Assembly (NCBI GenBank): GCA_021234155.1
Contig: JAJEKV010000047.1
Location: 6,041,071-6,105,070, forward strand
From: Isoetes taiwanensis
Lineage: Eukaryota > Streptophyta > Lycopodiopsida > Isoetales > Isoetaceae
Direction of reading: 5' to 3'
Length of the DNA: 64,000 nucleotides
Every line of letters begins with the position of its first letter. The first letter of the stretch is position 1. This document shows positions 12,358-24,406 of the stretch, piece after piece. Both the position numbers and the translations under genes were made by a program. The notes beneath the pieces were generated by a model, which saw only the letters and a list, made by a program, of their open reading frames with translations, was not told the origin of the DNA and did not search any database.

Positions 12358-12358
12358 G

Positions 12359-12370
12359 TGGTATCAGAGC
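12359..12370 (+). other. Primer-binding site complementary to initiator tRNA-Met
   Basis: TGGTATCAGAGC one base after the LTR. This is the canonical plant iMet PBS used by many Copia and Ty3 elements. Confidence 0.92.
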
Positions 12371-12404
12371 AATGTTCTTGGAGACCAAGAGCAAAGCAAT
12401 GACC

Positions 12405-12520
12405 ATGCTCCCAGTAGTACTAACTTAATAGGATCCTCAAACCTCGAGAAATGGGAAATTTTAGTGCTCCCAGTAGTACTAACTTAATAGGATCCTCAAA
12501 CCTCGAGAAATGAGAAATTG
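12405..12520. repeat. Tandem duplication in the leader, about 58-bp unit
   Basis: TGCTCCCAGTAGTACTAACT...CTCGAGAAATG occurs twice in succession just after the PBS. Confidence 0.8.
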
Positions 12521-12630
12521 TTTCTCATTTTTGTAGTATATGCTAAGCTAGTAACAGTTAAAGTGAATTAGTAATAGTTAAAGTGAATTAGTAACAGTTA
12601 AAGTGAAAAATTAGTGAGCTAAATAGGATG

Positions 12631-12697
12631 GTCTCACACGTCGCGCCAGGACCGATTTTGAACATCTCAAAACTCGTCTGGGCGCAACGTGTGAGAC
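12631..12697. repeat. Nested-palindrome hairpin, copy 1
   Basis: Outer arms GTCTCACACGTCGCGCC (12631-12647) and its near-complement at 12681-12697 (16/17). The inner arms around 12654-12675 are imperfect (GATTTTGA...TCTCAAAACTC). Same design as the copies at 13651 and 13863. Confidence 0.85.
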
Positions 12698-12828
12698 ATT
12701 GATCTGAAAACAGTTTAAAAAGTCAAAAAATTTTAGAAAAGTAACTTGGTAATTCGAATTTCAGCCTAGGAATTAGCTAGATTAGCTTTCCAATCTATTT
12801 AAACCTCATCTTAAAAGAATTCCCACAG

Positions 12829-12900
12829 TAGCGGGAATTGAACCTCCCACCCATAGGGTTGAACCCCCCCAAACCCCCCCGTGCCAACCACTGAGAGCGG
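12829..12900 (-). mobile_element. tRNA-derived SINE-like head (copy 1)
   Basis: Read on the minus strand, GCTCTCAGTGGTTGGCAC (A-box-like, 12881-12898) is followed about 40 nt later by GGTTCAATTCC (B-box, 12833-12843). These are the two internal RNA polymerase III promoter boxes of a tRNA. The sequence between is G-rich and does not fold as a tRNA, which suits a SINE head. The second copy comes from the tandem duplication. Confidence 0.5.
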
Positions 12901-13059
12901 GCGCAACGTGCGAGACATTGATCTGAAAACAGTTTAAAAAGTCAAAAAAATTTAGAAAAATTTAGAAAAGTAACTTGGTAATTCGAATTTCAGCCTAGGA
13001 ATTAGCTAGATTAGCTTTCCAATCTATTTAAACCTCATCTTAAAAGAATTCCCACAGTA

Positions 13060-13130
13060 GCGGGAATTGAACCTCCCACCCATAGGGTTGAACCCCCCCA
13101 AACCCCCCCGTGCCAACCACTGAGAGCGGG
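13060..13130 (-). mobile_element. tRNA-derived SINE-like head (copy 2, duplicated)
   Basis: Essentially the same A-box/B-box arrangement as the first copy, carried along by the duplication. Confidence 0.5.
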
Positions 13131-13650
13131 CATCGTTTGTGTTTGAATTATAATTCTTACTTAGAATTAAGCTTTAATAATGTTAGATAATATTAATTGC
13201 CAAGCCTACCCTTAAGCTAGATAGAGACAGCATCTCGATAGACACCAAGACTCCGATCGACATGACGCGCACCAAACAGACCGCTCGACTCCCTCGACAA
13301 GGCAAAACAGCCAGAGGCCAAGGAGGCTGAAGGAAACAAGAAGAGGAGAGAGCAGAACGAGAGCGGGAGGCCAGGGGTCAAGAAGCAGCAGAGCAGAAGC
13401 TGGTCCAACATTTTGAAGACTCAACAGCCCGCACAGTACACACCAAGGGAGTAACTCTAATGAAGAAAGATATGCACTTAGCCAATCATACAAAGGAGAA
13501 CCTTATTAATTTCGTAAATGATAAAATTTGTTTAATACAACGTGTTTTAGAGTAAATTATAACTGTATAAAGTTACTTAATTAAGTTAAGTTATAGAATT
13601 CTAGCTTTTGTTTTAGTCAAATTGGAGCTTTTGAGCAAAATTGAGATGAT

Positions 13651-13716
13651 GTCTCACACGTCGCCGCAGACAGATTTTGAGATTCTCAAAATCGGGCTGG
13701 GCGCAACGTGTGAGAC
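13651..13716. repeat. Nested-palindrome hairpin, copy 2
   Basis: Outer arms GTCTCACACGTCGC and GCGCAACGTGTGAGAC (13701-13716). The inner perfect inverted repeat at 13673-13693 has 10-nt arms GATTTTGAGA/TCTCAAAATC around a single T. Confidence 0.9.
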
Positions 13717-13862
13717 CATGCTGTGAGACCATGCCCCAAAAGTGCCCAAAACTGCTCCAAATCGATCAAATAAGGGGTCCATTCTGCCTAACTCGACGAG
13801 ATAAGTAGGATTAGATCCTTATATCACCCAAATTGGACAAGTTTAACCCATTTTGAGCCAAT

Positions 13863-13930
13863 GTCTCACACGTCGCGCCCGGGGCAGATTTTGAGATTCT
13901 CAAAATCGGGTCAAGCGCAATGTGTGAGAC
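13863..13930. repeat. Nested-palindrome hairpin, copy 3
   Basis: Outer arms GTCTCACACGTCGCGCC and GCGCAATGTGTGAGAC. The inner arms at 13887-13907 are identical to copy 2. Between the inner and outer stems the sequence differs from copy 2. Confidence 0.9.
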
Positions 13931-13939
13931 CTCCAAATT

Positions 13940-16900
13940 TTGAACCTCCATAACTTGAGCTACAGAGCTCCAAATCGCCTGAAATTTGTTGCGTTAGGAC
14001 CGTTAGACAGCCTAGAATCCATTTATGACCTCAAATTAGGATAGAAATGCCAAACCCCATCTCAAAATGACCAAAATTGTTCAAACCCTTGAATTGTTTT
14101 CCCAAACTGTGGTTTGTTGTAAATAGAAGCATACCCCATTAGTAGCTCGCAAGTATTGATCTCGGCTCGAAGCTGATGCCTTACTCCTAGGTAGAAGTGC
14201 TCAGAACACCCCTTTGTTATAGTCATCTAGACCTTAGCATAGCAACCCAAGTCCAACTGTTGGTACACCACCTCCTGCCGAGCCAAAGGCATAAACCTTG
14301 ACCTAATTCATGTCCTTCTAATAGAGTTTGACTTATATAGCCACCACATTGACACTCCCTATTGCCGGATACCTAGAAAGGAGCTAGAGCCTAGAGCTGC
14401 CCAAGTCATTCCATGTGTAGAGATTGGACCCCCAAACCAACTTTGCTAGGACCTTAGAGTATACCTCAAACACCATGAGGGCTTTGCAAAACAACCCTCA
14501 TGTCATGCCATACCACACGCCCTAATGTCCATAGACTTGTAGATTATAGATATGTCTCTAGTAATGCTTTCGAGCCATCTTGCTTGCTTATAGAGCCCGT
14601 AATATTGTAGGAGAGCCCTTCAAGTAGACTCTTAGACTCTAGGATACACGAAGTTGCTTTTTTGAAAGACGGGGCGAGCCACCACAGGGCGAGCTAAGGG
14701 CGCAACTTCTTGAAGACATCAAGGTCCCAAACGATGTACAAACAGATAAGGAGAGGAGACCGAAAAAGGCGGGACCCAAGAGAGGGAAGCATGACAAACA
14801 CCTCAACCGACAAACGAGTAGAACAGACACCACCGCCTATCATCAATCTTCATCAAATGGGAAGAATATTGGTAACCAACGGCACCAAGAATGTTCTAGA
14901 TGTCAACCTCCCGGCTACCACGTCCACGAGCTCACATCAGAAAGAGGATCTCAACGCCTTCACCAACTCGACGCACATGAGTTTCAAATGGAAGAACGCA
15001 AGACAACAAAATACAGGTACAGGAAGATGTTAGGCATCGATGCCGCGTTAGCATCACGAGCTAGGGCCAGAGGGCATAATCTTCCGTCGAGGAAAGAACT
15101 CATGGCGACACAGGAGCGTATAGAAACCGGAGGGAAGACCACCACGACCTTGCGTTCCGGCTCAAAACTCAACGCCATGCAACGTCAACAAAAGGAGCAA
15201 CCAAGCTAAGCAACAACAAAGCACCTAAGGCTTCCAGCTCCCTTGCACCAGCAGAAGAACTTTCATCGGTTCCAAAAAGTAGGAGACCATGAGGGGGAGG
15301 AGACGCATATCAGGGAAGGAACATCTCCAACTTGAAGGCCTATATCAGCACTAGGGGCAAGATCGAGGAGGAGAATATTCTTCGCCTCAAAACAGAATTC
15401 GACCCGTGAACACCTAGAAACCAAAGGAAGGACGGCTTTACTACGCCGCCCAAGGAGTGCGAGACTTCGAATGGTTAGGACCCAAAGGACCGGAGGAGAC
15501 GACCTAGCCAGCCAGGTACAAATCACGCAAAGGCGCACCGAGAAGGAGCCATGGTAGGGGCAATGGAGATGACCACACTTCCGTGCACGCGAGAGCCACC
15601 TCGAATAAAGCAAAGCCCAAGCAATGGAGTCGCACTCGAAATTCAACCCCGCGGGGAATGACAATGCCCCGCCACACCGACCACGATCTCGAGCTTCAAG
15701 ACATTCAAGAATGCCCAACTTCAACATCCGTGACCCTACTCAAGCTCGATCAATGGCACCGCAAAATCAACAATCTTGCAACGACACACCGCATGTAGGG
15801 GCGTGGCGGTTACCGCGATTCCTCGCGACGAACATACACAATAAGGAGGAGCATCTTTTCAAGGGATCACATCGACGAACACTCTTCGCAACTTGAGGTG
15901 ATCAGCTCGGATCGACATGAAGCTCAACAATAGTAGCAAAGATCTCAAGGAATCCCGAGTCAACCGTAACGAAGAAGATGCAAAGAAACCAAAGGATCAA
16001 ACGCGATCGAGGAGGGGAAACCCTAAAGGAGTATAAATAATTAGGTAGATCTTCGTAGTTGTTTTGCAAAAGTGGATGAATTAAAATCCCAATGTAAATA
16101 CATATATGTCTATTGTATATCTAGGGTGTCCACATATATAGTGGAGAAACATGAGTTTAGAGTCATGTTTTACGGATTTAGCGCTTAGATCAGGAAGCTC
16201 CTTCACTTCGACTACCAAAGAAGGAAGCAAGGAGGCACAACTATAGCCCAAGATCAAAATGGAAGAGCAACTACGAGGGAGAAACGACTAGAGGCCAAGC
16301 AAACCTTCAACTCCAAACACTTCGGGAAATGCCCTCAAGCAGAAGACTGCTCGGCCACCCAATGTTAGAATAAGAGACAACATCGGTCATGTCAAGATCA
16401 TCAGCGCTGCACCAGGACATCGTCAGGACGCAACACTACATCTTGTGATAGCAGCAACACTTGACGAACTTATGACACGAGTGGCCTCAACAATAGAAGG
16501 AGGAACGACCCGACATCAACGAGCCAACTAAGAAGGCAACATCTCGACGACCATAATTCCAACTTGTGGTAATATAGGGTGATGCGCTATGACACGTGTA
16601 TTAGATGGAGATGCACTTACGAAAGGCACCGCGACGAGGAGATATGCCTCCAACAACTAGGTGATGGCTTCGTCAGGTACTCCTACCAGTAATTAGAAGA
16701 GAAGAAGTCGATCATATCTTCGACATGTGGGACATCAAATGCCCAAGGTAGAAGCATTCGACACCTTAACGACAAGGATAGCAACTGAAGCACCTTCGGC
16801 AAAAAGAGAGTTCAAGATAATAGCCAGGCTATTCAACAACAAGAGTATATCTAAGGCAAGTACTTCTTCAACTCAAGAGTCAAGCTGCGCAGATATAAGG

Positions 16901-18200
16901 ATCCATCATCTCGACAACATAGCCAGCAGGGAGGAGAGCCATGATGCTTTACTTGCCAGAGAGGCCGACATGCATAGAGGGGCAAAGGTCAGGAACTGAA
17001 AGCTGGAGAAGTGCTAGCAACCGACTTCTTCCATGAGCTCCCTAGAGGCAACAGGAGGACCAAGACTGACGAGCACAATCAAAGCCATCGGAAGGTACCT
17101 CAAGACAAGAAGACGGCATAGCACTGCGGAACATGACAACGTCCAAGCAATGTGATCGAGGGGATCAAACAAGAAGTTTGGAAGCTCGAGGGAGAAGCAA
17201 CTAGGTGAGGCGAGCCGATGACTTGCACGCGGCCTTGCATGCAACTTGGTGAACCCAAGGATGAACGATTCAAAGAACAACCGTAGAAGAGAACAACTCC
17301 AGAGGAGTATTGCCAAAGGAATCGCGCACAGCCTCAAGAGACGCCTCCAAATAGCTTCAAGTATCATGAAGGGGAGAACAATTACTGCCCGAGAACAGGA
17401 CCAGGAAGCAGACTGAAATGTCGAAGCATCAACGACCAGCACACCTTTCGTTAGAATGTGATGCAAAGCGTGTTGTGCCAGAGTCGACAAACATCGGAGG
17501 GCCCAAGTATATAAACAAGTTACCCCGGAGTACGAGCCGACGTACAAATAGAAGGATATAGATCATGAACACCATTGCACCGGGAGGAACACCGATGACA
17601 TTGCCAAGGAGTAGGTGTGCAACTCGAAGGGAGGCACAAGGGAGACCTAATAGCTCTAGTAGTAATTGTAATTATGTAAGCTATATGTTTTGCATGTATA
17701 GTTTCCTTGTTATTTCTTCCCTCCCATAGCGTAACAGATCAAAGGAAGAGATGTCATGCAAGTTTCAGGGGTGAAGCAATCAACATCGTCAACACCCTTC
17801 GGGCAACACGATAACGACAAGAGGACTCGACGTATGAGACATCGATGGAGTCGAAGAAACAATATCGGATACAGAGTCGTCCTTTAGCTGCCAAGATAAA
17901 GAGTTCAAGATGAAAGATCTTTTTCAAGGACGCCACCTTCAGGCTTTGAAAAGCGGCATGGAAGATTTCAAGTGATCAACTACACCATCAAGCCACCAGC
18001 AATGAGAGGCTTCTAGCGAACAAAGTCAACCTCTACATCAAAGAGGATCCACCGTCAAGGAGACTGAAGTATCGAGCGACTCGGAAGAACGTTACCTTGC
18101 TCCTTCAAGCAGGCAACGAGTGGATGAGCTTCTAGCAAGCTCAAGCATCTAAGGCCATGGGGCCTAGTAGGCTAAATGTATGGATGGTAACATCCATATT
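13940..18200. other. Interior of the LTR element, no identifiable protein
   Basis: The region is purine-rich on the plus strand from about 14.7 kb (many AAG/GAA/GAC triplets), and many short ORFs are open on either strand. None shows Cys-His zinc knuckles, a DTG protease, a YxDD RT motif or an integrase HHCC. The minus-strand ORFs at 15263-15727 and 17014-17547 look like the complement of this composition. Confidence 0.6.
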
Positions 18201-20833
18201 GGGATTAGAAGGCATTTCCAAATATTCTCGTTGAAGGGATTGCCCAAGATTGGGCTAAGCTCAAGGATTGGGAAGGAAATGCATAGGAGTAACTAAAATT
18301 ATACACGATTGTTAACAGACATCCAACATATTGAAACCACTTGGTGAGATTGATCTCCTCGCTAAGAAGGAATCATTACTAGGATAATTGTTGACCATGT
18401 ATAAATCTAGTATCTCCTAAAGAATAATCCAACTGAAAGAAAAGAAGTAATCTAACAAGTCCGGCCAACTTGTTACGATGACATCAATTCGATTGGTAGG
18501 AATATTCCAAGAGTTTAAATAACTAAGAAAGGGGGAATCTCTAGAACATAAAAGAATAAAACATGTAAGGTACATCTAAAATAAGAATTATAGTAATCAA
18601 ATAGTCTTTTGAGACAAAGGAATTGTCATCATGACAAAACCTTGTGGTTTAGAATCGTTCTAACTAAGTAGGTAACCCGTAGCTATATTGAAATAAATGA
18701 TAACATAATATGTGCACCCATCTTAGGTGGTTATATATGTTAGCTAAGGCTAGTAACTTAATGCGCTAAGTAAGAAGCGTATAACCTCTTAAGGGGAGAG
18801 AATAGAAATGACGTTGTGTGCAATGTCATTGAAGGGGTGCAGGACCATTTTCCTTTCGAAGAAAGTGGGAGGGCTCAATCTTATGATTGAACGTACTTGC
18901 ACCGAATTGACCGACCCGTAGAATAGAGTTCTTTCCGGCAATGGCCGAAGCGAATAGAGCGTAAGATAGATAGATAGATAGCTCAGGAGGCCTTCAACGT
19001 GCGAGACTGACGTAGTAGCGAACTACACCAACGAAGTGGAGCAAAACTATGGGAGCAATGAACGACCAAGTCACCTCCAAACTACTCGACGCCGGCTCAA
19101 TGAGTGGATGCGTTCTAGCTTTAGGTAAGGTGTGCGCATGTATTATAAGCTGTAATGTGTCTTATTGATAAGTTAAATATATATCCTAATAACTGGATAG
19201 AAATTGTTGTACGTATATGTATCATAGGGAAATAAGTTAAATAACAACGATAATGTGAGGTAGCATGTTAATTAATCCTTCGCAAGGATGCAATTCCTTC
19301 CAAGGATAGCTATAGGTCCTTATAAATATAAATAGAAAATAGAATTCGGATATACTTAAGTGCATCTTAGGGATATACTTCCAAGGGTAATGTAGGACCC
19401 AAGGAAGAGAATAAGAAGCACATCTAATTCTTGTGTATGATAATTAAAACCCTGTCTATAATACGATAGGTCTAAATCAGGGTTATTGTTTAAATAATTG
19501 CGATCTAAAAGTCGTTAAATATTGCAAAGATTAGAGTAAATATAATGGTACTATCGGAAGTAATGTATCCGATAATATGATAATGTTAATTCATAAATAT
19601 TACCTTAGGGTAATTATGTTAATCACATGCATTAAAGGAGCCAGCAAAAATCGGCTCAGGCATGTCGATTTGTGTAGATTAATTCTATGTGTAGTTAAGA
19701 TTAATCTGCGCATGCAACCTATGCTTGGTATGGATTGCATGCGTTGTTACCGATGATGAGACCACTACGGTGATCTCTAGGGCGTGGTGTAATGTCAATG
19801 TAGGCATGACCGCGTTTCCGCTTGGACGAGTGGAAGGTAGATTAGAAAGTCTACTTCTGTCCCACGGAAGTAGACGACCTCGAGAGAAAGGAGGTCATTG
19901 AGGAATGCATTGATAGGAAAAAGCACCTCTAGCCCCATATATGCTTTGATAGGAGGAATCTGGCCTTCACGCCCCATATACGGGAAGGACCTATCCTCCA
20001 CGCTGGGCAACTAGGGTGTAGGCATGAGCGGCATATAGGCATATAGGCGCTGTCTCCACGGCCATAATGGAAGATTCACCCTCTTCCTACGCCGGGAGAT
20101 TAGCCATGCATCCATGTAGATAGGTGGGGTGGTCACCATATAACCAAAATTTTATTAATAATTAATAATAGGTAGTGTCGACCTGCAGGCCAATAGAGCG
20201 CTCCGGAGGGCAAGGAGGTCGAACTACGAAGGCTTGCAACACAAATTTTGTTATAATGTGTTGCAAGGGATGAAGAGTACCTTAGAAGTGTAAATTTTGT
20301 ATGAAATTGATAAACTTTGATAAACTTAAATGTTGTATTAAGTAAGGTTAATAATTACCTTGCGTGGATTAAGTTATGATGTGATAAGTTAATTGGATAA
20401 CGAAATAGTAATGTCTTAAACATTACCTTAGAGTAATTCTAATAATTAAGATATAGTAAGTATGTAATTATAGATATTGTAAAATTAATGCAGGATTTTA
20501 AGGTGCGAAGACCTGCAACACAAATTTTGTTGGAATGTGTTGCAAGGAATGAAGAGTACCTTAAATAATAATTGTATATGAAAGTGTTAAATTGTGATAA
20601 ACTAAATGTTGTGATAATAGAAACTAATAAGTACCTTGTTTTAGTAGAAGTTACGAATTGACAACTTATTTGATAATGTAATGGCGTAATAATGATTTAA
20701 AAATATTACCTTAAGGTAATCGTAATAAATGTGTAAGTATTATAGCAAGATATCGTATGCATCGGGTTGATTGCGGAGTTAGGAAGATTCCAAGGTGGGG
20801 AGACCCACGATCTTTGCGGACAAACATCATTTC
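18200..20833. repeat. AT-rich 3' part of the LTR element with diverged repeats, hairpins and palindromes
   Basis: Two roughly 280-bp diverged units start near 20230 and 20510. Each begins with an inverted repeat: TTGCAACACA/TGTGTTGCAA at 20234-20266, and a 9-bp version at 20514-20544. The 16-nt near-palindrome ATTACCTTAAGGTAAT (perfect at 20705-20720) recurs with one change at 20422-20437 and 19599-19614. A (TAGA)n run lies near 18965. No ORF. Confidence 0.75.
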
Positions 20834-20846
20834 AAGGTGGGGAGAA
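20834..20846 (+). other. Polypurine tract
   Basis: AAGGTGGGGAGAA directly before the right LTR. A second near-copy, AAGGTGGGGAGA, lies about 43 bp upstream (about 20791). Confidence 0.85.
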
Positions 20847-22510
20847 TGTGGCGTTCCGGACAAAATTATCACGGTCCCAAGGCGATATCTTTCTCGCCTC
20901 AAATCCAGCACACGCCACCCTCCTGGGACGTGTCTGACGTGTAGCCAAGTGGGTAGCCCCTAGGGGGCAACTTGCTAAGAATGTGCATTAGTATTAATGT
21001 GCACATTTTCCAATGTACACATTAATGTGGGCACACATTTCCATGTGGCCACTTGATGCCAAGTGGGCCATACCCAAGTGTGCAATTAATGTGCACATTT
21101 TCCAATGTACACATTAATTGGGTGCACACATTTCCATGTGGGCACATTTGGCCACCTAGCCATTAAAGGCAAGTGGGCCCATTCCCAATTATCCCACATG
21201 CCAAAGGGGATAATTGGAAACCCTAGTCACCCCTTGTCTATTTAAGTAGGAGAACCCTAACTTGCCCATTTTCGTTTCTAGGGTTTTAGAGCTCGCTTTG
21301 GCTGCCTCAAGAGCCAAAACCGCCTCCCGACTGGCCCGAGAGAATCGCATCATTAGTTTCCCTTGATTCGAGCATTTCAAAGGGGATGGTCGAGTTCGTA
21401 AGGTGAGAAGCAAGCCAAGGATTAGGTATTTAGTCAATTTAATAGCTTAAACCATCTTCTAGTCATTGAATCAAGAGGTTTAGCCTATTAAATTGCCCAT
21501 AGCAGCCCTCCGTGATCTCTAGATAGCGGACTCTAACTAAAGAACCTAACTCTATGATATAGATTAGATCTTGTTCTTTAGTTCTTCTGTGATGTATATG
21601 GATGATGTATCTCTATGAACTCCTTGTATTGGGAAGGGGGGTAGAGACCTAAAGCTTTGTAGTGATGCTCCTAGAGTAGCCTCTTTAGCACACTTTGTGG
21701 GTCGGCGCCCCTGCACAAGAGCCACACCGGATGTGGGTGAAGGGGCCGATCGGCCGAGAAGGAGGTTCATGTCCCGACTCTTGAACGATCCCTCTGGTGT
21801 GTAAAGCCTACCGGGGATCATTGTGACTAGGTCCAATGGCTTGCCACTGCGTGTGGGCAAGGCATGGGCTCGACACCCGTGAAGTGGTGTTCACTTTCCA
21901 GTGGGTTCAGTCGAATACGGGCAGTGGCCCTCTAGTCACCTTGAGTCAGCATGTAGATCTCGGAGGGAGTGATCCCTACCTGCCCCATCGAATCGGGAGG
22001 ATGAGCCCGTGGGAGTAGCCCTTTGGCTATGCATCCGCTGGGCTCTGGTCCAGTCCCGACACTTTTCGCACCACTCGCAAAGTGTGCACGGGAGGGGCGG
22101 ATGGAGTGGACAACCCTAAGCCATGTTCATATGCCGCCCAAATCCATTGCCATGAATTACATGCGCAATGAACTCGGAGACCCAAGCCGTCCGGTCATCC
22201 CTTTGAGTCCGAGCCTTGGGTAGGATTCCCTATGTGATGTCTTTGATCTTTGTCTATGCAGATATGTGGAGGACCATCCTTTGATGGTCATATGATGTTG
22301 ATGTATGTGCTACCGACATGTATGTTTACGCCCGCAGCTAGGTAGGCCCCGAGGGAGGCGGGGTGCAATGACCCTTCCACTCTTCCCACCGGAACCCGCC
22401 ACGGTTGCGGTGTCATGTGGGAGGGCCCCCAGATAGCATGGAGCTGGTATGGGGGATGAACTCCTGTTTGTATACGGTGAGTGCACCGTATATGAGTAGG
22501 GGACGTCACA
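20847..22510 (+). repeat. 3' LTR
   Basis: 1,664 bp, starts TGTGGCGTTCC and ends GGGGACGTCACA. It matches the left LTR closely after the first 80 bases. At many differing sites this copy has CG where the left copy has TG, CA or an altered run. Confidence 0.92.
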
Positions 22511-22789
22511 AATAAACTTTTTGGCCACGCCGAAAGCTCTTCGGCAGAGCTTCAAAGGAGGCTTGAAAAAAAGAAAAGGAAATTACTCCGTGACCCTTTC
22601 CATCTCCGTGCCCATTTTTGGCAGATTTTCTAATTTTCCTGGCCTTAGATTTGCAAAAGCCAAGATCTGATGGTGCAAAATAAGGCACATCAGATTTTGA
22701 TGACATGGAAATTACACGTGGATAGGCTAGAATTGCAAGAAAGGCTGTAGGCCCGGTAGGGCTGGTGTGCTAAAAAAAAAAAAAAAAGG

Positions 22790-22804
22790 GACCACACATA
22801 TCTA
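22790..22804. repeat. Target-site duplication, right copy (15 bp)
   Basis: GACCACACATATCTA after A16-GGG; matches 10346-10360 exactly. Confidence 0.8.
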
Positions 22805-24280
22805 CCTGTATTTGCAGCCATTAACTGTTTCAAAATGCATTTCTAGCATGAGCTTGATGTTCCCCTGCATCCTTACAAACTTCTCCATTCTACTAAACTA
22901 GAGCCTGACAAAAAAAATCTAACCTGCAAGGCAAAGCAGAGATTCAAAAGCAACCTTAGCATGAGACACTAATGCTGATAAGTTACTTTGCCAAAATCAT
23001 GTCCTCATACGAATGCATGAATGTCTACCAACATGCAATAGGTGGCTCCACTAAAAGCAAACAGACCTTCTCTTTGATTGACGTGTCTCCCAATGAGAGA
23101 GCACCCTATATAGAAATATAGCTACCCATCGATCCACATACCTGCATGAAGAGCAAACACTGTGATCTTAAAGAAGAACGTGCAAATGAAGTTGCAAATA
23201 AAACAAATTGACTTCTATGAAGTAAATGGAAGCAAATGAAGTTGCCATCTAGAAAAGATAATGGGGAAATTCAGAAAATGAAGGGAATAAAAGGAAATGC
23301 AAAAATTATGCAGACATCAGCTCAAAGTTGAGATGCAGACTCTTCAAATAGTCGTGTGCTTCCTCAAAGCCCCTACTCTCCATACCACAACTCTAACATC
23401 ATGATCTCATTGAAAACATATCCTTGCTAAAATATTTACACCAGTAAATAGATTTTTAGTGCAACTACGGCATTGATTGAGCATATTGCTAGCATATTAA
23501 TCAAAATAAGACACACCATAATTTCATGCAAAAAACTTACGAGCATGTTTTTCTGAGAAGTTGAAGTAGCAAACATCTGGTCATCCTAAGGATTTGGTAG
23601 TTCCAAATATGCGTAGAGCAACTTCTACTTATTCTGGAAGGTCTTTACCATCTCCTTCAGAAGCCCGAAATGTTTTAGAGCCCAAGGATGTGGTTTTAGA
23701 GCATAAAAATCAAGAACAATATGCAAAAAATCCTCTGCAAACAAAAATTAGGAACAATATGGTAAGAACCTAACAAGAAGCACCAAAATGCAGCACGAAA
23801 AAGAAGATACCTCGGAAATTTAGACATTTGTGATGCCTTGCTAGTGCAAGCTAGACAATTAAGCACGATGTTTGCAAGAACTTCTGCAGCCATGCATGGC
23901 ACTCCCAGGTGCATCCCTAGCAGTAACCTATATGTGGAACAAAATGTCATTGATCTCTTCTTAGAGAAACATTCTGTCCAAAATTTAACTATAGAGAGAA
24001 CTCAATTTCAAAATCGAAGGAAGAAGGGAAAAATCTCAGAGTTGAAAATTAACTAATTTTCCAATGGGTTTTGAAAGCTCGGGAGCTGCACCACCATATT
24101 TCCCACATTCCGTTCCATCCTGCCCAGAACATATCTTGCAGAGTCTCAGAGCTCAATTTACATAGCTCCCCTTATTTCGCCCATATGAAAATTGGCACAG
24201 AGAATTGACTGCTTGAGCATTGATCAACGTATAACCCATGAGAGTTCAACAGAGGGGTGTTTTTTGGACCATTTGCATAC
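22805..24280. other. Intergenic with exon-like relics (minus strand)
   Basis: Contains the second copy (23328-23440) of the exon-like segment at 9.97 kb. A minus-strand stretch near 23570-23710 reads FYALKPHPWALKHFGLLKEM with two later stops; I do not recognise it. Otherwise there is no supported gene. The two relics may belong to one decayed gene. Confidence 0.35.
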
Positions 24281-24406
24281 GTATACTTGGGGGTTAGGGG
24301 TGTTTTTAGGCACTAATTTGGAGCAATATCCATACACAGAGGAGTATACTTGGGGGTTAGGGGTGTTTTTAGGCACTAATTTGGAGCAATATCCATACAC
24401 AGAGGA
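24281..24406. repeat. Perfect two-copy tandem repeat, 63-bp unit
   Basis: The unit starting GTATACTTGGGGGTTAGGGG is present at 24281 and 24344. It looks recent because the copies are the same or nearly so. Confidence 0.9.

Larger units (their letters stand above)
12680..13130. repeat. Tandem duplication of about 220-230 bp
   Basis: The block starting GGGCGCAACGTGTGAGACAT at 12680 is repeated from 12899. The second copy has an extra 'AATTTAGAAA' insertion. Each copy carries the SINE-like head described next. Confidence 0.9.
10691..22510 (+). mobile_element. Complete LTR retrotransposon, 11.8 kb, no recognisable pol (non-autonomous or decayed)
   Basis: The two LTRs are at 10691-12357 and 20847-22510. 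The terminal bases are TGTGACGT...ACGTCACA in the left LTR, and 5-bp duplications AATAA lie at 10686-10690 and 22511-22515. A PBS follows the left LTR by one base and a polypurine tract precedes the right LTR. The 8.5-kb interior has no RT, integrase or protease motif in any frame I read. Plus-strand ORFs are short (107 residues or fewer between 14.7 and 17 kb) and purine-rich. The layout fits a LARD-like non-autonomous element that needs proteins from another element; very advanced decay is the alternative, but the LTRs are well preserved. Confidence 0.92.
10361..22789 (+). mobile_element. Poly(A)-tailed retrocopy (truncated LINE, SINE or processed pseudogene) split by an LTR element
   Basis: About 330 bp (10361-10690) and about 275 bp (22516-22789) remain after removing the LTR element at 10691-22510 and one copy of its AATAA duplication. 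The right part ends in 16 A residues (22772-22787) followed by GGG. The whole is flanked by 15-bp direct repeats, the hallmark of LINE-type target-primed integration. One left frame reads ...AYKKILTAYECSSLESELLERIW and one right frame SSSAELQRRLEKKKRKLLRDP, which look protein-like, but I do not recognise the source. The left 3' end is AT-rich and contains stops. A processed gene copy and a short LINE both remain possible. Confidence 0.6.

Noticed and set aside
15263-15727. 154-aa minus-strand ORF in the LTR element
   Set aside because: Open only because the plus strand is purine-rich with few CTA/TTA/TCA; no domain. The same holds for 17014-17547.
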